From positions 62,001 through 126,000 of the forward strand of contig NZ_FNRL01000013.1 in assembly GCF_900107795.1 (NCBI RefSeq): a stretch of 64,000 bases of DNA, written 5' to 3'. A program made the translations under genes and the position numbers. This DNA comes from Chitinophaga terrae (ex Kim and Jung 2007) (GTDB lineage Bacteria; Bacteroidota; Bacteroidia; Chitinophagales; Chitinophagaceae). The notes beneath the pieces were generated by a model that did not search any database, had not been told where the DNA came from, and worked only from the letters and a program-made list of their open reading frames with translations. Each line of letters opens with the position of its first letter. Position 1 is the stretch's first letter. This document shows positions 51,407 through 60,188 of the stretch, in pieces.

Positions 51407-52714
51407 TTATCTGTTCATCTTCACATCACTGCTATCTCCTTTCTGGATGATATAAATATTCTTATTCTCGAAGTAGGAAGGTATTTCATCCCCGTCTTTC
51501 ACATACACTGGCTGAAAATCGTAGTTGGATATCACTTTTTGCGCATCCGCTACTTTGGCGTTGAAATAAACCCCGTTATTGTAAAGCAATTTCACGAAGT
51601 AAAAAGTATTTTCAAAGCCTTTGTATGCCATATCTGATGGTCGCGCTTTATATGTTCTCCTGAACACATCGTTTACATACCGGCTGTAAGCATCTGTTTT
51701 TTCGTTGAAGTAAGGAGTAGAGTAGTAAACCTGCAAGCCCTTGAATTCAGGATCTTTCAGCTTGAATACATCCCAGGTTGGCATACCAAATACCTGGATT
51801 GGATACGTGGCTGCAACGGTACCCAGTTTGCGGAGCAGGCTTTTGGCGCCTGCTTCATCCAGCGCGGTAACTACAAGAACATTGGTACGATCTGTTAGGA
51901 GTATTGCCGAAATTTCTTCCGGCGTGGTAGCGTCGCTCCATACCAGCTCCCTGATCCTGCTTTTCTTGCTGCTTTGCATCTTATCGTAAGAGGATTTGAA
52001 ATCAGCGGCCAGCTTGGATTCAAACGCTGTGTTCCTGCGTAGCAGTACGATATTCTTATTGGCAAAGGCATTTTGCACATAATCCTGCAATGCTTCCAGG
52101 TGAGTTTTTAAGGTACTGTTGGAAAGGAACAGGAACGGGTTATCTGTTACGCCTGCGTCGTTGGGGAAAGTGGCTGAAACGAAGTTCACTTCCCTGTTTT
52201 TCGCGTAATCGCTCAGTTCCTTCATTTCAGGGTTGGTAACAGCCCCGATGATCAGGTCGGTATTGTCGAGCGCTTTACTACGCACCAGGTTACTTACACT
52301 TTGTTTGCCTTTACTATCGTAAACGGTTACTTTAAGATTGTAACCCAGTTGTTTTAAACTGTCGAATGCGATTTGTGCGCCTTCATAGAATTCAAGTCCT
52401 GGCAATACATATCTTGGCATGGTCCGGCCAGGAATTTCGGTGGAAGTCGCAAAAACTGAATCCAGGTACAAAGGAGCAAAGAAGGCGATATTATAGGAAG
52501 ATTTCTTTACTTCTTTGGCAAAAGCAGGAACGTTGAAAGGAGCTTTTGCTACTGTTTTGGTTTCTTCCGGTTTTTTAGCCGGAGCAGGCTTACTTAAAGA
52601 AGGCGGAGGGCCGTCGACTTTACTGGCGCTTTTCCTGGTAGTGGAGCATGAGCTTACGATCACCAGGCAGGCCAGGGCAGCCATCAGTTGTTTGGTAGCA
52701 GCTATATAATTCAT
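51407..52714 (-). CDS. Periplasmic-binding-protein-like lipoprotein (ABC transporter substrate-binding type I)
   Basis: Lipoprotein of 435 residues, started at the ATG at 52714; an upstream start at 52786 would lie in the inverted repeat. Lipobox ACLVIVSSC with Cys 23. After a Pro/Lys linker comes a two-lobed type I binding fold as in LIV-family binding proteins or LpoA-like proteins (NIAFFAPLYLDSVF, GAQIAFDSLKQLGYNLKV, TDLIIGAVTNPEMKEL). Such genes often lie behind guaA in Bacteroidota, as here. No transporter permease is nearby, so a role in cell-wall or envelope regulation is as likely as uptake. Confidence 0.82.
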   Translation of the reverse strand: MNYIAATKQLMAALACLVIVSSCSTTRKSASKVDGPPPSLSKPAPAKKPEETKTVAKAPFNVPAFAKEVKKSSYNIAFFAPLYLDSVFATSTEIPGRTMPRYVLPGLEFYEGAQIAFDSLKQLGYNLKVTVYDSKGKQSVSNLVRSKALDNTDLIIGAVTNPEMKELSDYAKNREVNFVSATFPNDAGVTDNPFLFLSNSTLKTHLEALQDYVQNAFANKNIVLLRRNTAFESKLAADFKSSYDKMQSSKKSRIRELVWSDATTPEEISAILLTDRTNVLVVTALDEAGAKSLLRKLGTVAATYPIQVFGMPTWDVFKLKDPEFKGLQVYYSTPYFNEKTDAYSRYVNDVFRRTYKARPSDMAYKGFENTFYFVKLLYNNGVYFNAKVADAQKVISNYDFQPVYVKDGDEIPSYFENKNIYIIQKGDSSDVKMNR

Positions 52715-52749
52715 AATTGGCGCTAATTTACAAAAATCATTCCGCTTGT

Positions 52750-53022
52750 TTTCACGCAAAGGGGCAAAAGGGGGGCAAAGAGGCAAAGGATTTTTTTTAA
52801 GGAAAATAAGAAGCTAAGATTGATTGAAGCGAATATTAAGAAAGCAGAAGAGGCGAAGATTATGATAAAACACAATCTTCGCCTCTTCTGCCTTGTTATT
52901 TTTGCTATGATCTTCTTATTTTCTTAAAAATTCGCTTCGATCCAATCTTAGCTTCTTATTTTCTTATTCTCCTTAAAAAAAACCTTTGCCTCTTTGCCTC
53001 ACTTTTGCGCCTTTGCGTGAAA
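52750..53022. repeat. Long imperfect inverted repeat, GCAAAG family (273 bp)
   Basis: Terminal TTTCACGCAAAGG at 52750-52762 and CCTTTGCGTGAAA at 53010-53022. Inner perfect stems: 16 bp at 52774-52789/52983-52998, 18 bp at 52805-52822/52943-52960, and 18 bp at 52844-52861/52874-52891 with a 12-base loop. A core resembling AAGCGAATATTAAGAA corresponds to the core of the 36.7-kb copy. The right end abuts the guaA stop codon (CTA at 53023-53025). It fills the whole 308-bp gap upstream of the lipoprotein gene except 35 bp. Confidence 0.9.
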
Positions 53023-54561
53023 CTACTCCCACTCGATGGTGGCCGGCGGTTTGGAGCTAATGTCGTATACCACGCGGTTGATGCCTTTCACTTTATTGAT
53101 AATGTCGTTAGACATTTTTGCCAGGAATTCGTAAGGCAGGTGCGCCCAGTCTGCCGTCATACCGTCAACAGAGGTAACAGCCCTCAGCGCAACGGTAAAC
53201 TCGTAGGTTCGTTCATCTCCCATTACCCCAACACTTTGTACAGGAAGGAGAATGGTTCCGGCCTGCCATACTTTATCGTATAATTCGGCTTCGCGCAGTC
53301 CTTCGATATAGATAGCGTCGGCTTCCTGCAGCATCTGTACTTTTTCGGGAGTGATAGCGCCAAGGATACGGATAGCCAGTCCCGGACCCGGGAAAGGATG
53401 ACGGCCCAGGAAGATCTCGCTGATGCCGATCTCGCGTCCTACGCGGCGAACTTCATCCTTGAAAAGGAAACGCAATGGTTCTACAAGTTGCATGTTCATT
53501 TTCTCAGGCAAGCCGCCTACGTTGTGGTGCGATTTGATGGTAACGGAAGGTCCGTTAACTGATACAGATTCAATTACATCAGGATAGATAGTACCCTGTC
53601 CGAGGAATGAAATATCTGTTAACTGCGTAGCTTCCTGCTGGAAAACTTCTATGAATAAACGACCAATGATCTTGCGTTTTTGTTCCGGGTCAGAAACGCC
53701 GGCCAGCTGACCGTAGAACAGGTCTTTTGCATCTACTCCTTTTACGTTCAGGCCCATATGTTTATAGGATTCCAGAACGGTATTGAATTCATCTTTTCTC
53801 AGCAAACCGTTATCTACAAATATGCAGAATAGGTTTTTGCCGATCGCTTTATGGATCAGTTCAGCAGCCACGGTAGAATCAACGCCGCCGCTTAAAGCCA
53901 TCACCACTCTTTTATCGCCTACCTGAGCTTTGATCTTCTCAACTGTTTCCTGGACAAAAGCCGCTGGGGTCCAGTCCTGCTTGCAGTTGCAGATATGCAA
54001 CAGGAAATTGCGGAGGATCAGTTTTCCTTCCAGGGAGTGTGTTACTTCCGGGTGGAACTGTAAACCGAACATAGGGTTCGGGGCGCCTTCGGTGCATTTG
54101 AAAGCGGCAACCGGGATATTTTCTGTAGTGGCGATCACTTCAAAATGAGGAGGGATACGTTTGATGGTATCTGAGTGACTCATCCACACCTGGCTTTTGG
54201 CAGAAATATCAAATAACAGCTTTTCCTCTCTGTCGGCGTGCAACATAAATGCCCGGCCATATTCACGGATATTGCTTTTTGCAACTTCTCCACCAAAATT
54301 TTTAGCCATCAGCTGGGCGCCGTAGCAGATACCTAAAACCGGCACTTTTTCAGCAATGGCGGCAATGTCGATATTTGGCGCCTGGGGATCGTTCACCGAG
54401 AAGGGACTACCTGATAAAATAACGCCTTTAATAGTTTCGTCCCACTGGATAGGCTGGAGACAAGGTTTAATTTCGCAATAAACGTTCAGTTCACGGATAC
54501 TACGGGCAATCAATTGCGTATACTGGGAACCGAAATCGAGGATAAGAATCTTTTCTGTCAT
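53023..54561 (-). CDS. guaA: GMP synthase (glutamine-hydrolysing)
   Basis: Converts XMP to GMP with ATP and glutamine. N-terminal class I amidotransferase with Cys 79 (GICYGAQ) and the downstream HPEVTHS; PP-loop ATP pyrophosphatase [15 protein letters not shown]-terminal dimerisation domain ending in the canonical PPATIEWE. From the ATG at 54561 it has 512 residues; the upstream start at 54591 is not needed. A -7 element ends 7 bp before this ATG. The stop codon abuts the 273-bp inverted repeat directly. Confidence 0.97.
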   Translation of the reverse strand: MTEKILILDFGSQYTQLIARSIRELNVYCEIKPCLQPIQWDETIKGVILSGSPFSVNDPQAPNIDIAAIAEKVPVLGICYGAQLMAKNFGGEVAKSNIREYGRAFMLHADREEKLLFDISAKSQVWMSHSDTIKRIPPHFEVIATTENIPVAAFKCTEGAPNPMFGLQFHPEVTHSLEGKLILRNFLLHICNCKQDWTPAAFVQETVEKIKAQVGDKRVVMALSGGVDSTVAAELIHKAIGKNLFCIFVDNGLLRKDEFNTVLESYKHMGLNVKGVDAKDLFYGQLAGVSDPEQKRKIIGRLFIEVFQQEATQLTDISFLGQGTIYPDVIESVSVNGPSVTIKSHHNVGGLPEKMNMQLVEPLRFLFKDEVRRVGREIGISEIFLGRHPFPGPGLAIRILGAITPEKVQMLQEADAIYIEGLREAELYDKVWQAGTILLPVQSVGVMGDERTYEFTVALRAVTSVDGMTADWAHLPYEFLAKMSNDIINKVKGINRVVYDISSKPPATIEWE

Positions 54562-54568
54562 GGTGGTG

Positions 54569-54576
54569 CAAAGATA
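54569..54576 (-). promoter_or_regulatory. Promoter -7 element TATCTTTG of guaA
   Basis: The reverse strand reads TATCTTTG, a perfect TAnnTTTG, ending 7 bp upstream of the guaA start codon. This spacing implies an almost leaderless transcript. No TTG at the standard -33 distance. Confidence 0.45.
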
Positions 54577-54656
54577 TAGTCCTTCTTTCAATTTTCGGGT
54601 TTCGTAAATTCGAATTTCATAAAATTCTGATGTATCTTGAATTATAATCTAAACCC

Positions 54657-55391
54657 ATGACAACAACCAAATTTTTCCTCAAACCGGGCATTGCTTTATT
54701 AGCCCTTCTCCAGATCGCCTCTTGTAATTTCGCCCAAAACCGTGTAAAAGGGAGTGGACATGTAGTAAAAGAAGACCGTCAGATATCGAATTTCCGCCAG
54801 CTGAAAGTAGAAGGCAGCATGGATGTGGAACTCGTACAGGCAGGTAATACCACGGCTAAAGTGGAGGCAGACGACAATATCGTGCCTTTGATCGAACTGG
54901 TTTCGGAAGGCGATAAACTGATAGTACGGATTAAAAAGGGCTATAATATTAATACCCATAATAATATGGTCGTTTACCTGACCACACCTGAACTCTATGA
55001 GGCTTCCCTGGCCGGTTCAGGGGATGTTGAATTAAAGGGAAAATTCACGTCGAAAGACGAGATCAAACTGAATTTATCAGGGTCCGGCGACCTCAAAGGC
55101 GGCGAGATTGATGCGCCTTCTGTAAAAGCCGGTATTGCCGGATCGGGTGACCTATCTGTGAAAGGCCAGACAAAAGAGGTGGAGCTGAGTATTGCCGGTA
55201 GTGGAAATTTCCGGGGCGACGAATTGCTGGCAGAAGATGTCAGCGTTAAAATTGCCGGCAGCGGAGATGCATCCGTTTATGCCAGCGTAAAACTGGAAGC
55301 AAAGATTGCGGGAAGCGGTAATGTGAACTATAAAGGATCTCCCCAGGTTACTACGAAAATTGCCGGCTCAGGCGAGGTCAGGAAGCGTTAA
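54657..55391 (+). CDS. Head GIN domain lipoprotein (DUF2807)
   Basis: Exported protein of 244 residues with a lipobox-like QIASC at residues 19-23. The DUF2807 (head-GIN) domain forms a right-handed beta-helix, here seen as regularly spaced AGSGDV, SGSGDLKGG, AGSGNF and AGSGEV repeats roughly every 20 residues. The opening (KGSGHVVKEDRQIS, FRQLKVEGSMDVEL) matches the family start. Very common in Bacteroidota, probably surface or periplasmic; the function is unknown. Monocistronic, divergent from guaA with 95 bp between. Confidence 0.92.
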   Translation: MTTTKFFLKPGIALLALLQIASCNFAQNRVKGSGHVVKEDRQISNFRQLKVEGSMDVELVQAGNTTAKVEADDNIVPLIELVSEGDKLIVRIKKGYNINTHNNMVVYLTTPELYEASLAGSGDVELKGKFTSKDEIKLNLSGSGDLKGGEIDAPSVKAGIAGSGDLSVKGQTKEVELSIAGSGNFRGDELLAEDVSVKIAGSGDASVYASVKLEAKIAGSGNVNYKGSPQVTTKIAGSGEVRKR

Positions 55392-55481
55392 TTCCCAATA
55401 TTTACAAATTTTTAACAATTTCCCTATCATAATTCTAAGGGAAAGTAAGTTATTTAGAACATCAAAATAATTTAAAGTCCT

Positions 55482-55542
55482 TGTGCCCAGGTACAGCATT
55501 CGCAAATTTATGCCGGCTGATGCTGTACCTGGCTGGGGCACA
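55482..55542. promoter_or_regulatory. Strong hairpin upstream of darA
   Basis: AGGTACAGCAT at 55489-55499 pairs with ATGCTGTACCT at 55520-55530, and TGTGCCC at 55482-55488 pairs with the GGGCACA that ends at 55542, with a 4-base bulge. No T-tract in either direction after the hairpin, so it is not a classical terminator. It may be a protein-binding dyad or part of a leader. Confidence 0.45.
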
Positions 55543-55619
55543 AAAAAAGGCTCTTCATATTACGAACCCCAATTCTTATCAACATTTCACGTCAAATTAT
55601 CATTAAATTACATAAATGA

Positions 55620-55648
55620 TTGTTGTTTTTTTGTATGTTTACGGTTTG
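55620..55648 (+). promoter_or_regulatory. Putative promoter of the flexirubin operon
   Basis: TTG at 55620-55622, 17-bp spacer, TACGGTTTG at 55640-55648 (TA and TTTG separated by three bases rather than two). It lies 24 bp upstream of darA. Confidence 0.4.
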
Positions 55649-55672
55649 AATTGTTGAACTCCTATTCCTTTT

Positions 55673-56593
55673 ATGAACGAAAGACCGAAGGTCCTGGTCG
55701 TATATTTTACGCAGACAGGACAATTGAAAAGGATAATTGATCATGTGCTGGCTCCGTTGGAAGGCAAAGCAGATATCACATTTGAACAGTTAGTACCAGT
55801 GACGCCATTCCCTTTTCCCTGGGGGAAACAGCAGTTTTATGATACCATGCCGGAAACAGTGAAAGGTATCCCCAGAGCGATCGAACCGATCAAAACGGAT
55901 CCAAACCAGCATTTCGACCTGGTTATACTGGCTTATCAACCCTGGTTCCTTTCTCCTTCCCAGCCAACTGCCGCTTTCCTGCAAAGTGAAGCCGGTAAAC
56001 GTTTGCTGAAAGGTAAAAAGGTAATTACCCTGCTGGGTAGCCGGAACATGTGGCTGAATGCACAGGAAAAAGTAAAACAATACCTTAGGGAGGCCGGTGC
56101 AAACCTGGTGGGGAATATTGTGTTGGTCGACAAATCTCCGAACCTGGTATCCCTGATCACTATCTTACGTTGGGCGTTCAAAGGAAAAAAAGAAGCAACC
56201 CGTTTCCTGCCGCAGGCTGGCGTACAGGAAAACGAAATATTAACCTCAAGCCGTTTTGCCGCGCCAATCGAGCGCGCGTTAACAAGCAACGAATGGGATC
56301 AGTTACATCCGCAGCTTTTATCGCTGAATGCTGTAGAGTTATTGCCTAACTTAGTTGTGCTGGAAAACAGGGGCATTAAGGCATTCCGCTTCTGGGCCAA
56401 CTTTATCAGTGCAAAAGGCGGTCCCGGAGCTCCGTCCCGCCAGGGTCGTGTAAGCATGTACAGAGGCCTGCTGCTGGTAGGTATATTTGTTTTATCGCCC
56501 ATTACACTTATCTCCTCGATTTTTCAACTGAACTTCAGGAGAGGCCAGCTAAACCAGGAAGTAGAATACTATAAGGGAATTACATTACGCTAG
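55673..56593 (+). CDS. darA: Dialkylresorcinol-forming enzyme DarA
   Basis: A 306-residue protein of the DarA family, which together with DarB builds the 2,5-dialkylresorcinol half of flexirubins. It opens with a flavodoxin-like segment VLVVYFTQTGQLKRIIDHV (phosphate-binding loop TQTG) and has a later LLGSRNMWLNAQEKVK. Family work describes DarA as acting after DarB, as aromatase or condensing partner. A membrane helix near the C-terminus (GLLLVGIFVLSPITLISSIF) ends in a short cytoplasmic tail, so it is anchored in the inner membrane. It is the first gene of the cluster; darB follows after a 177-bp gap. Confidence 0.85.
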   Translation: MNERPKVLVVYFTQTGQLKRIIDHVLAPLEGKADITFEQLVPVTPFPFPWGKQQFYDTMPETVKGIPRAIEPIKTDPNQHFDLVILAYQPWFLSPSQPTAAFLQSEAGKRLLKGKKVITLLGSRNMWLNAQEKVKQYLREAGANLVGNIVLVDKSPNLVSLITILRWAFKGKKEATRFLPQAGVQENEILTSSRFAAPIERALTSNEWDQLHPQLLSLNAVELLPNLVVLENRGIKAFRFWANFISAKGGPGAPSRQGRVSMYRGLLLVGIFVLSPITLISSIFQLNFRRGQLNQEVEYYKGITLR

Positions 56594-56770
56594 ATAGCGC
56601 TAGCCGGCAAAATCCTGTCCTGTAGCAAACTGGAAGCGTATTTGCTGTAATTCCGTTTAGAATTTTATATTTACGTCCTATGTACAACTCATTCTAAACA
56701 CAAATACATCACTGCGAACTGGCGCCTTACATGAGGCAGAGAGGTTCATTAAAGAAGAACAATATTCAAA

Positions 56771-57907
56771 ATGAAGGAAGTTTATATTACCAGGCTGTCT
56801 AAATTTTTACCTAATCAGCCTGTTGAAAATGAGGAAATGGAAAGCATTCTCGGTATGGTTGATGGGAAACCTTCACGTGCGCGTTTAAAGATCCTGGGTA
56901 ATAATAAGATCAAGACCCGTTATTACTCGCTGGATAAAGAAGGCAATTCTACCCATTCCAACGCTGAAATGACAGCCAACGCAGTAAGCCAGTTGTTTGA
57001 CGAAAAATTTCCTATAGATAAACTGCAATTGCTCGCATGCGGTACTACCTCGCCTGACCAACTGCTGCCCAACCACGCAGCTATGGTACACGGTATTTTA
57101 AAATGCCAGCCGGTTGAGCTGATCGCCGCCACCGGGGCATGCGCCGCCGGCATGCAGGCTTTCAAATATGCCTGGATGTCTATCCGTTGCGGTAACACCT
57201 CTAACGCAGTGAGCACCGGTTCCGAAAAATTCTCTGCCTGGATGCTGGCCCGCAAATTCCAGCCGGAAGCAGAAAATTTAAAGAGCCTCGACGAAAACCC
57301 CATCATCGCATTCGAAAAAGACTTCCTCCGCTGGATGCTTTCAGACGGTGCAAGTGCAGCGCTGTTCCAGGATAAACCGAATGAAGACGGCTTGTCGCTG
57401 CGTGTAGACTGGGTAGAGATCCTCTCTTACGCCAACGAACTGGAAACCTGTATGTATGCAGGCGCCATCAAAAACCCTGATGGCACTACCAAAGGTTGGA
57501 TCGATATGACGCCGGAGGAGTGGGGACAACACAGCGTATTCTCTTTCAAACAAGACACCCGTCTGCTGGGTAAAAACATAGTACCATCAGGTGCACAGAT
57601 GTGGAAACAACTGGTAGAGCGTTATGGCATTGATCTCAATGAAATTGATTTCTTCCTGCCACACCTTTCTTCCGAATTCTTCCGCTTAAAGATCGATGAA
57701 GAGATCACCCGTATCGGCGTGCCTATTCCATTGGAGAAATGGTTCACCAACCTGGCTCACGTGGGCAATGTGGGTACCGCTTCACCGTACCTGATGCTGG
57801 AAGAACTGATGAATACAGGCCGCCTGAAAAAAGGTCAGAAGATCGTGATGATGGTGCCGGAAAGCGCCCGTTTCTCGTACGCTTATGCACATATTACAGT
57901 AGTGTAA
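56771..57907 (+). CDS. darB: DarB-type beta-ketoacyl-ACP synthase III
   Basis: KAS III-fold ketosynthase that joins two fatty-acid-derived units into the ring precursor of dialkylresorcinol. The triad is complete: Cys 124 in ATGACAAGMQAF, His 298 in LPHLSSEFF, and Asn 333 in AHVGNVGTAS. The length of 378 residues fits DarB better than the approximately 320-residue FabH. The His context differs from FabH (no QANxRI), as expected for this branch. It is followed after 27 bp by a small unknown gene. Flexirubin identity is supported by darA before it and the BtrH/ACP/ketosynthase genes behind it. Confidence 0.88.
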   Translation: MKEVYITRLSKFLPNQPVENEEMESILGMVDGKPSRARLKILGNNKIKTRYYSLDKEGNSTHSNAEMTANAVSQLFDEKFPIDKLQLLACGTTSPDQLLPNHAAMVHGILKCQPVELIAATGACAAGMQAFKYAWMSIRCGNTSNAVSTGSEKFSAWMLARKFQPEAENLKSLDENPIIAFEKDFLRWMLSDGASAALFQDKPNEDGLSLRVDWVEILSYANELETCMYAGAIKNPDGTTKGWIDMTPEEWGQHSVFSFKQDTRLLGKNIVPSGAQMWKQLVERYGIDLNEIDFFLPHLSSEFFRLKIDEEITRIGVPIPLEKWFTNLAHVGNVGTASPYLMLEELMNTGRLKKGQKIVMMVPESARFSYAYAHITVV

Positions 57908-57934
57908 AACACTCATCGTTTAAAAACTGCCGTC

Positions 57935-58333
57935 ATGAAAAAAGAAGAAGTACCACAGGATGGTGATAACCTGCACCAGGGTACATTCAAACAGATTATG
58001 TACGCGGTGGATAACACCGGGAACTATGTGCCGGTGCAAAGCGCTGGCTGGGAACCAGAGAATATTGCACTGGGCCAGGCCTGGGAAGAAGTAAACGAAA
58101 AAGTAAAAGCAGCGCTGGCAAGAGTACGCGCAGGAGAAATAAGTCCTGTTGCCTACTACATGGAAAAGAACCTGATGGATCTGGCCCTGCTGGCAAGTTA
58201 CGTCGGCAAATTTCAATGGCAGGTGAAAAGACATATGAAACCCGCCGTGTTTAAGAACCTTTCTCAAAAGATGTTGTCACGTTACGCCGCCGCATTTAAG
58301 GTAAGCGTAGCTGAACTAAAAGAACCAATTTAG
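57935..58333 (+). CDS. Small protein of unknown function in the flexirubin cluster
   Basis: A 132-residue soluble protein, helical, with many Lys and Glu. It contains WEPENIALGQAWEEVNEKVK and ends with KNLSQKMLSRYAAAFKVSVAEL, which resembles the last helices of an XRE-type helix-turn-helix, though the rest does not. I do not recognise a family. The same position between darB and a BtrH-like gene suggests a specific role in the pathway or its control. A strong terminator-like hairpin begins one base after its stop codon. Confidence 0.65.
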   Translation: MKKEEVPQDGDNLHQGTFKQIMYAVDNTGNYVPVQSAGWEPENIALGQAWEEVNEKVKAALARVRAGEISPVAYYMEKNLMDLALLASYVGKFQWQVKRHMKPAVFKNLSQKMLSRYAAAFKVSVAELKEPI

Positions 58334-58366
58334 AAAAGCAACGAATGAACTTCATTCGTTGCTTTT
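58334..58366 (+). terminator. Strong hairpin inside the flexirubin cluster
   Basis: AAAAGCAACGAATGAA at 58334-58349 and its exact complement at 58351-58366, with the top pairs open as the loop, ending in TTTTT. It begins directly after the stop codon of the 132-aa gene and ends 15 bp before the BtrH-like gene. It looks like a true rho-independent terminator within a row of co-directional genes, so it probably limits read-through from the darAB part. Confidence 0.8.
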
Positions 58367-58381
58367 TCTCAAAGCATAATT

Positions 58382-59386
58382 ATGAGTAATTCCTCTTTCC
58401 AGCACCACCAGACTGCCCATTGCGAGAGTGGCGTGATCTCCAATTTATTGGGACATTACGGGCTGCAGATCAGTGAACCAATGGCATTTGGTATAGGTGC
58501 AGGTATCTTCTTTGGTCACCTCCCGTTTGTAAAAGTGAACGGTGTTCCGGGTACTACCTACCGTATCTGGCCGGGAGCTATTTTTCAACGGGTCTGTAAA
58601 CGACTGGGTATCAAAATGGAGATAGAAAGATTTTCATCTCCTGAAAAAGGAATGGAGGCGTTAGATAAGATCATAGGGGAAGGAGTGCCGGTAGGACTTC
58701 TTTCCAGCGTATACTATTTACCTTATTTTCCTCCTTCTTACCGTTTCCATTTTAATGCACATAATTTAGTGGTATATGGAAAGGAAGATGGACAATACCT
58801 GGTGAGCGACCCGGTGATGGAAACATTGACCACCATTGATCCGGAAAGCCTGGTGCAAGCCCGCTTCGCTAAAGGATTTCCGGCTCCCAAAGGAAAGATG
58901 TACTACCCGGTAGATGTACCAACCTCTGTTTCCTTCAAGCTGCCTATCAAAGCAGGGATAGAACAGGCATGTCATTACATGCTGAAAATACCCGTGCCGC
59001 TGTTTGGCGTAAAAGGGATCAGGTACCTCGCAAAAAAAGTAGCAAACTATGCTGAAAAACCAGGGGATCGTAAAGCAACCCTCTACCTGGGTAATATCAT
59101 CCGTATGCAGGAAGAGATAGGCACAGGCGGGGCAGGCTTCAGGTTCCTGTATTCGGCATTTTTACAGGAAGCAGCGGAATATCTGAATAAACCGGAATTA
59201 AGTAAACTGGCAACTGAATTTACAGCAACAGGCGACCTGTGGCGGAATTTTGCTTTTTCGGCCGGCCGGGTTTGCAAAAGCAGATCAGCAGATGCTGTAT
59301 CGTATAAAGAACTGAGCGAGATGCTGCAACAATGCGCTGCCTCAGAAGAAGTGTTTTTCAGGAAACTTGCACAGGTAAAGCTCTGA
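58382..59386 (+). CDS. BtrH N-terminal domain protein, putative acyltransferase
   Basis: A 334-residue protein with a BtrH-type domain at its N-terminus. BtrH transfers an acyl group from an acyl carrier protein to an amine in butirosin synthesis. The papain-like triad is visible: Cys 14 (TAHCESGVISNLL), His 127 (FNAHNLVVYG) and Asp 143 (LVSDPVMET). The C-terminal half is helical and unrelated to BtrH. Such genes are regular members of flexirubin clusters. Given the presence of an ACP and ketosynthases, I infer that it joins the aryl polyene acyl-ACP to the dialkylresorcinol hydroxyl. This reaction is not proven. Confidence 0.82.
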   Translation: MSNSSFQHHQTAHCESGVISNLLGHYGLQISEPMAFGIGAGIFFGHLPFVKVNGVPGTTYRIWPGAIFQRVCKRLGIKMEIERFSSPEKGMEALDKIIGEGVPVGLLSSVYYLPYFPPSYRFHFNAHNLVVYGKEDGQYLVSDPVMETLTTIDPESLVQARFAKGFPAPKGKMYYPVDVPTSVSFKLPIKAGIEQACHYMLKIPVPLFGVKGIRYLAKKVANYAEKPGDRKATLYLGNIIRMQEEIGTGGAGFRFLYSAFLQEAAEYLNKPELSKLATEFTATGDLWRNFAFSAGRVCKSRSADAVSYKELSEMLQQCAASEEVFFRKLAQVKL

Positions 59387-59436
59387 TCTTCAAGCATAAT
59401 TTTTGAATTAATCACAGCATCCCCAACAATATTACT

Positions 59437-60183
59437 ATGTCCGGCATTGTTGTAAAAAATTTATGTAAGACCTATAAAGGGAGTATAGAACCTACACTGA
59501 AAGGATTGTCTTTTCAGTTTAGAGAAGGAGGCATTGCGGGTTTATTAGGTCCGAACGGCGCCGGAAAAACTACTACCATTTCTATTTTATGCGGTATTAC
59601 CAGGGCCGACAGCGGGTCTGTTACCATTTTTGGTACGCCGCAGGATGCCGCCCACCGCGAAGCCATCAAACATATTATCGGGATAGTGCCGCAACAGATC
59701 GCTTTATACCCGCAGTTATCTGCCGTTCAGAACCTGACCTATTTCGGAAACCTCTACGGTTTTAAAGGGAAAGCGCTGCAGGAAAAAATAATGTATTACC
59801 TGGAGCTGTTCGGGCTGGCGCATAGCGCAGATAAGGAAATATATAAATACAGCGGCGGGATGAAACGGCGTGCAAATATCATTGCCGCCATTTTGCATGA
59901 TCCCAGATTGCTGATCCTCGACGAGCCAACAGCGGGAGTGGATGTGCAATCGCGCAACCTCATCCTGCAGTTCCTGAAAGACTACAATGCGCGGGGAGCA
60001 AGTATCCTGTATACTTCCCACCTGCTGGAAGAAGCGCAATCGATCTGCGAAGAAATTGCAATCGTAGATAACGGGAAGATGATCGTACACGGCAACCCGA
60101 ACGAACTGATTTTAAAACATTCACAGTGCAGCAATCTGGAAGATGTTTTCCTGCATTATACAGGAGAAGCACTTAGAGACTAA
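59437..60183 (+). CDS. ABC transporter ATP-binding protein (ABC-2 type) of the flexirubin cluster
   Basis: ATPase subunit of an exporter. Walker A LLGPNGAGKTTT near residue 36, signature YSGGMKRRAN, Walker B LLILDEPTAGVD and switch His in YTSHLLEEAQ. The length of 248 residues is typical of ABC-2 exporters. The next gene, 5 bp downstream, encodes the membrane subunit. Flexirubins are found in the outer membrane, so a role in moving the pigment or its precursors across the inner membrane is likely. Confidence 0.92.
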   Translation: MSGIVVKNLCKTYKGSIEPTLKGLSFQFREGGIAGLLGPNGAGKTTTISILCGITRADSGSVTIFGTPQDAAHREAIKHIIGIVPQQIALYPQLSAVQNLTYFGNLYGFKGKALQEKIMYYLELFGLAHSADKEIYKYSGGMKRRANIIAAILHDPRLLILDEPTAGVDVQSRNLILQFLKDYNARGASILYTSHLLEEAQSICEEIAIVDNGKMIVHGNPNELILKHSQCSNLEDVFLHYTGEALRD

Positions 60184-60188
60184 CGGCT

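Larger units (their letters stand above)
55392..55672. other. 281-bp leader region of the flexirubin gene cluster
   Basis: No gene. It contains a long stable hairpin at 55482-55542 and a promoter candidate at 55620-55648, then the darA start at 55673. AT-rich apart from the hairpin. Confidence 0.5.

Noticed and set aside
55482-55542. Hairpin upstream of darA taken as a terminator of the head-GIN gene
   Set aside because: No T-run follows on either strand and it is about 90 bp after the stop codon; kept only as a regulatory candidate.
57935-58333. 132-aa protein called an XRE regulator
   Set aside because: Only the last segment resembles a helix-turn-helix; not enough to name it.
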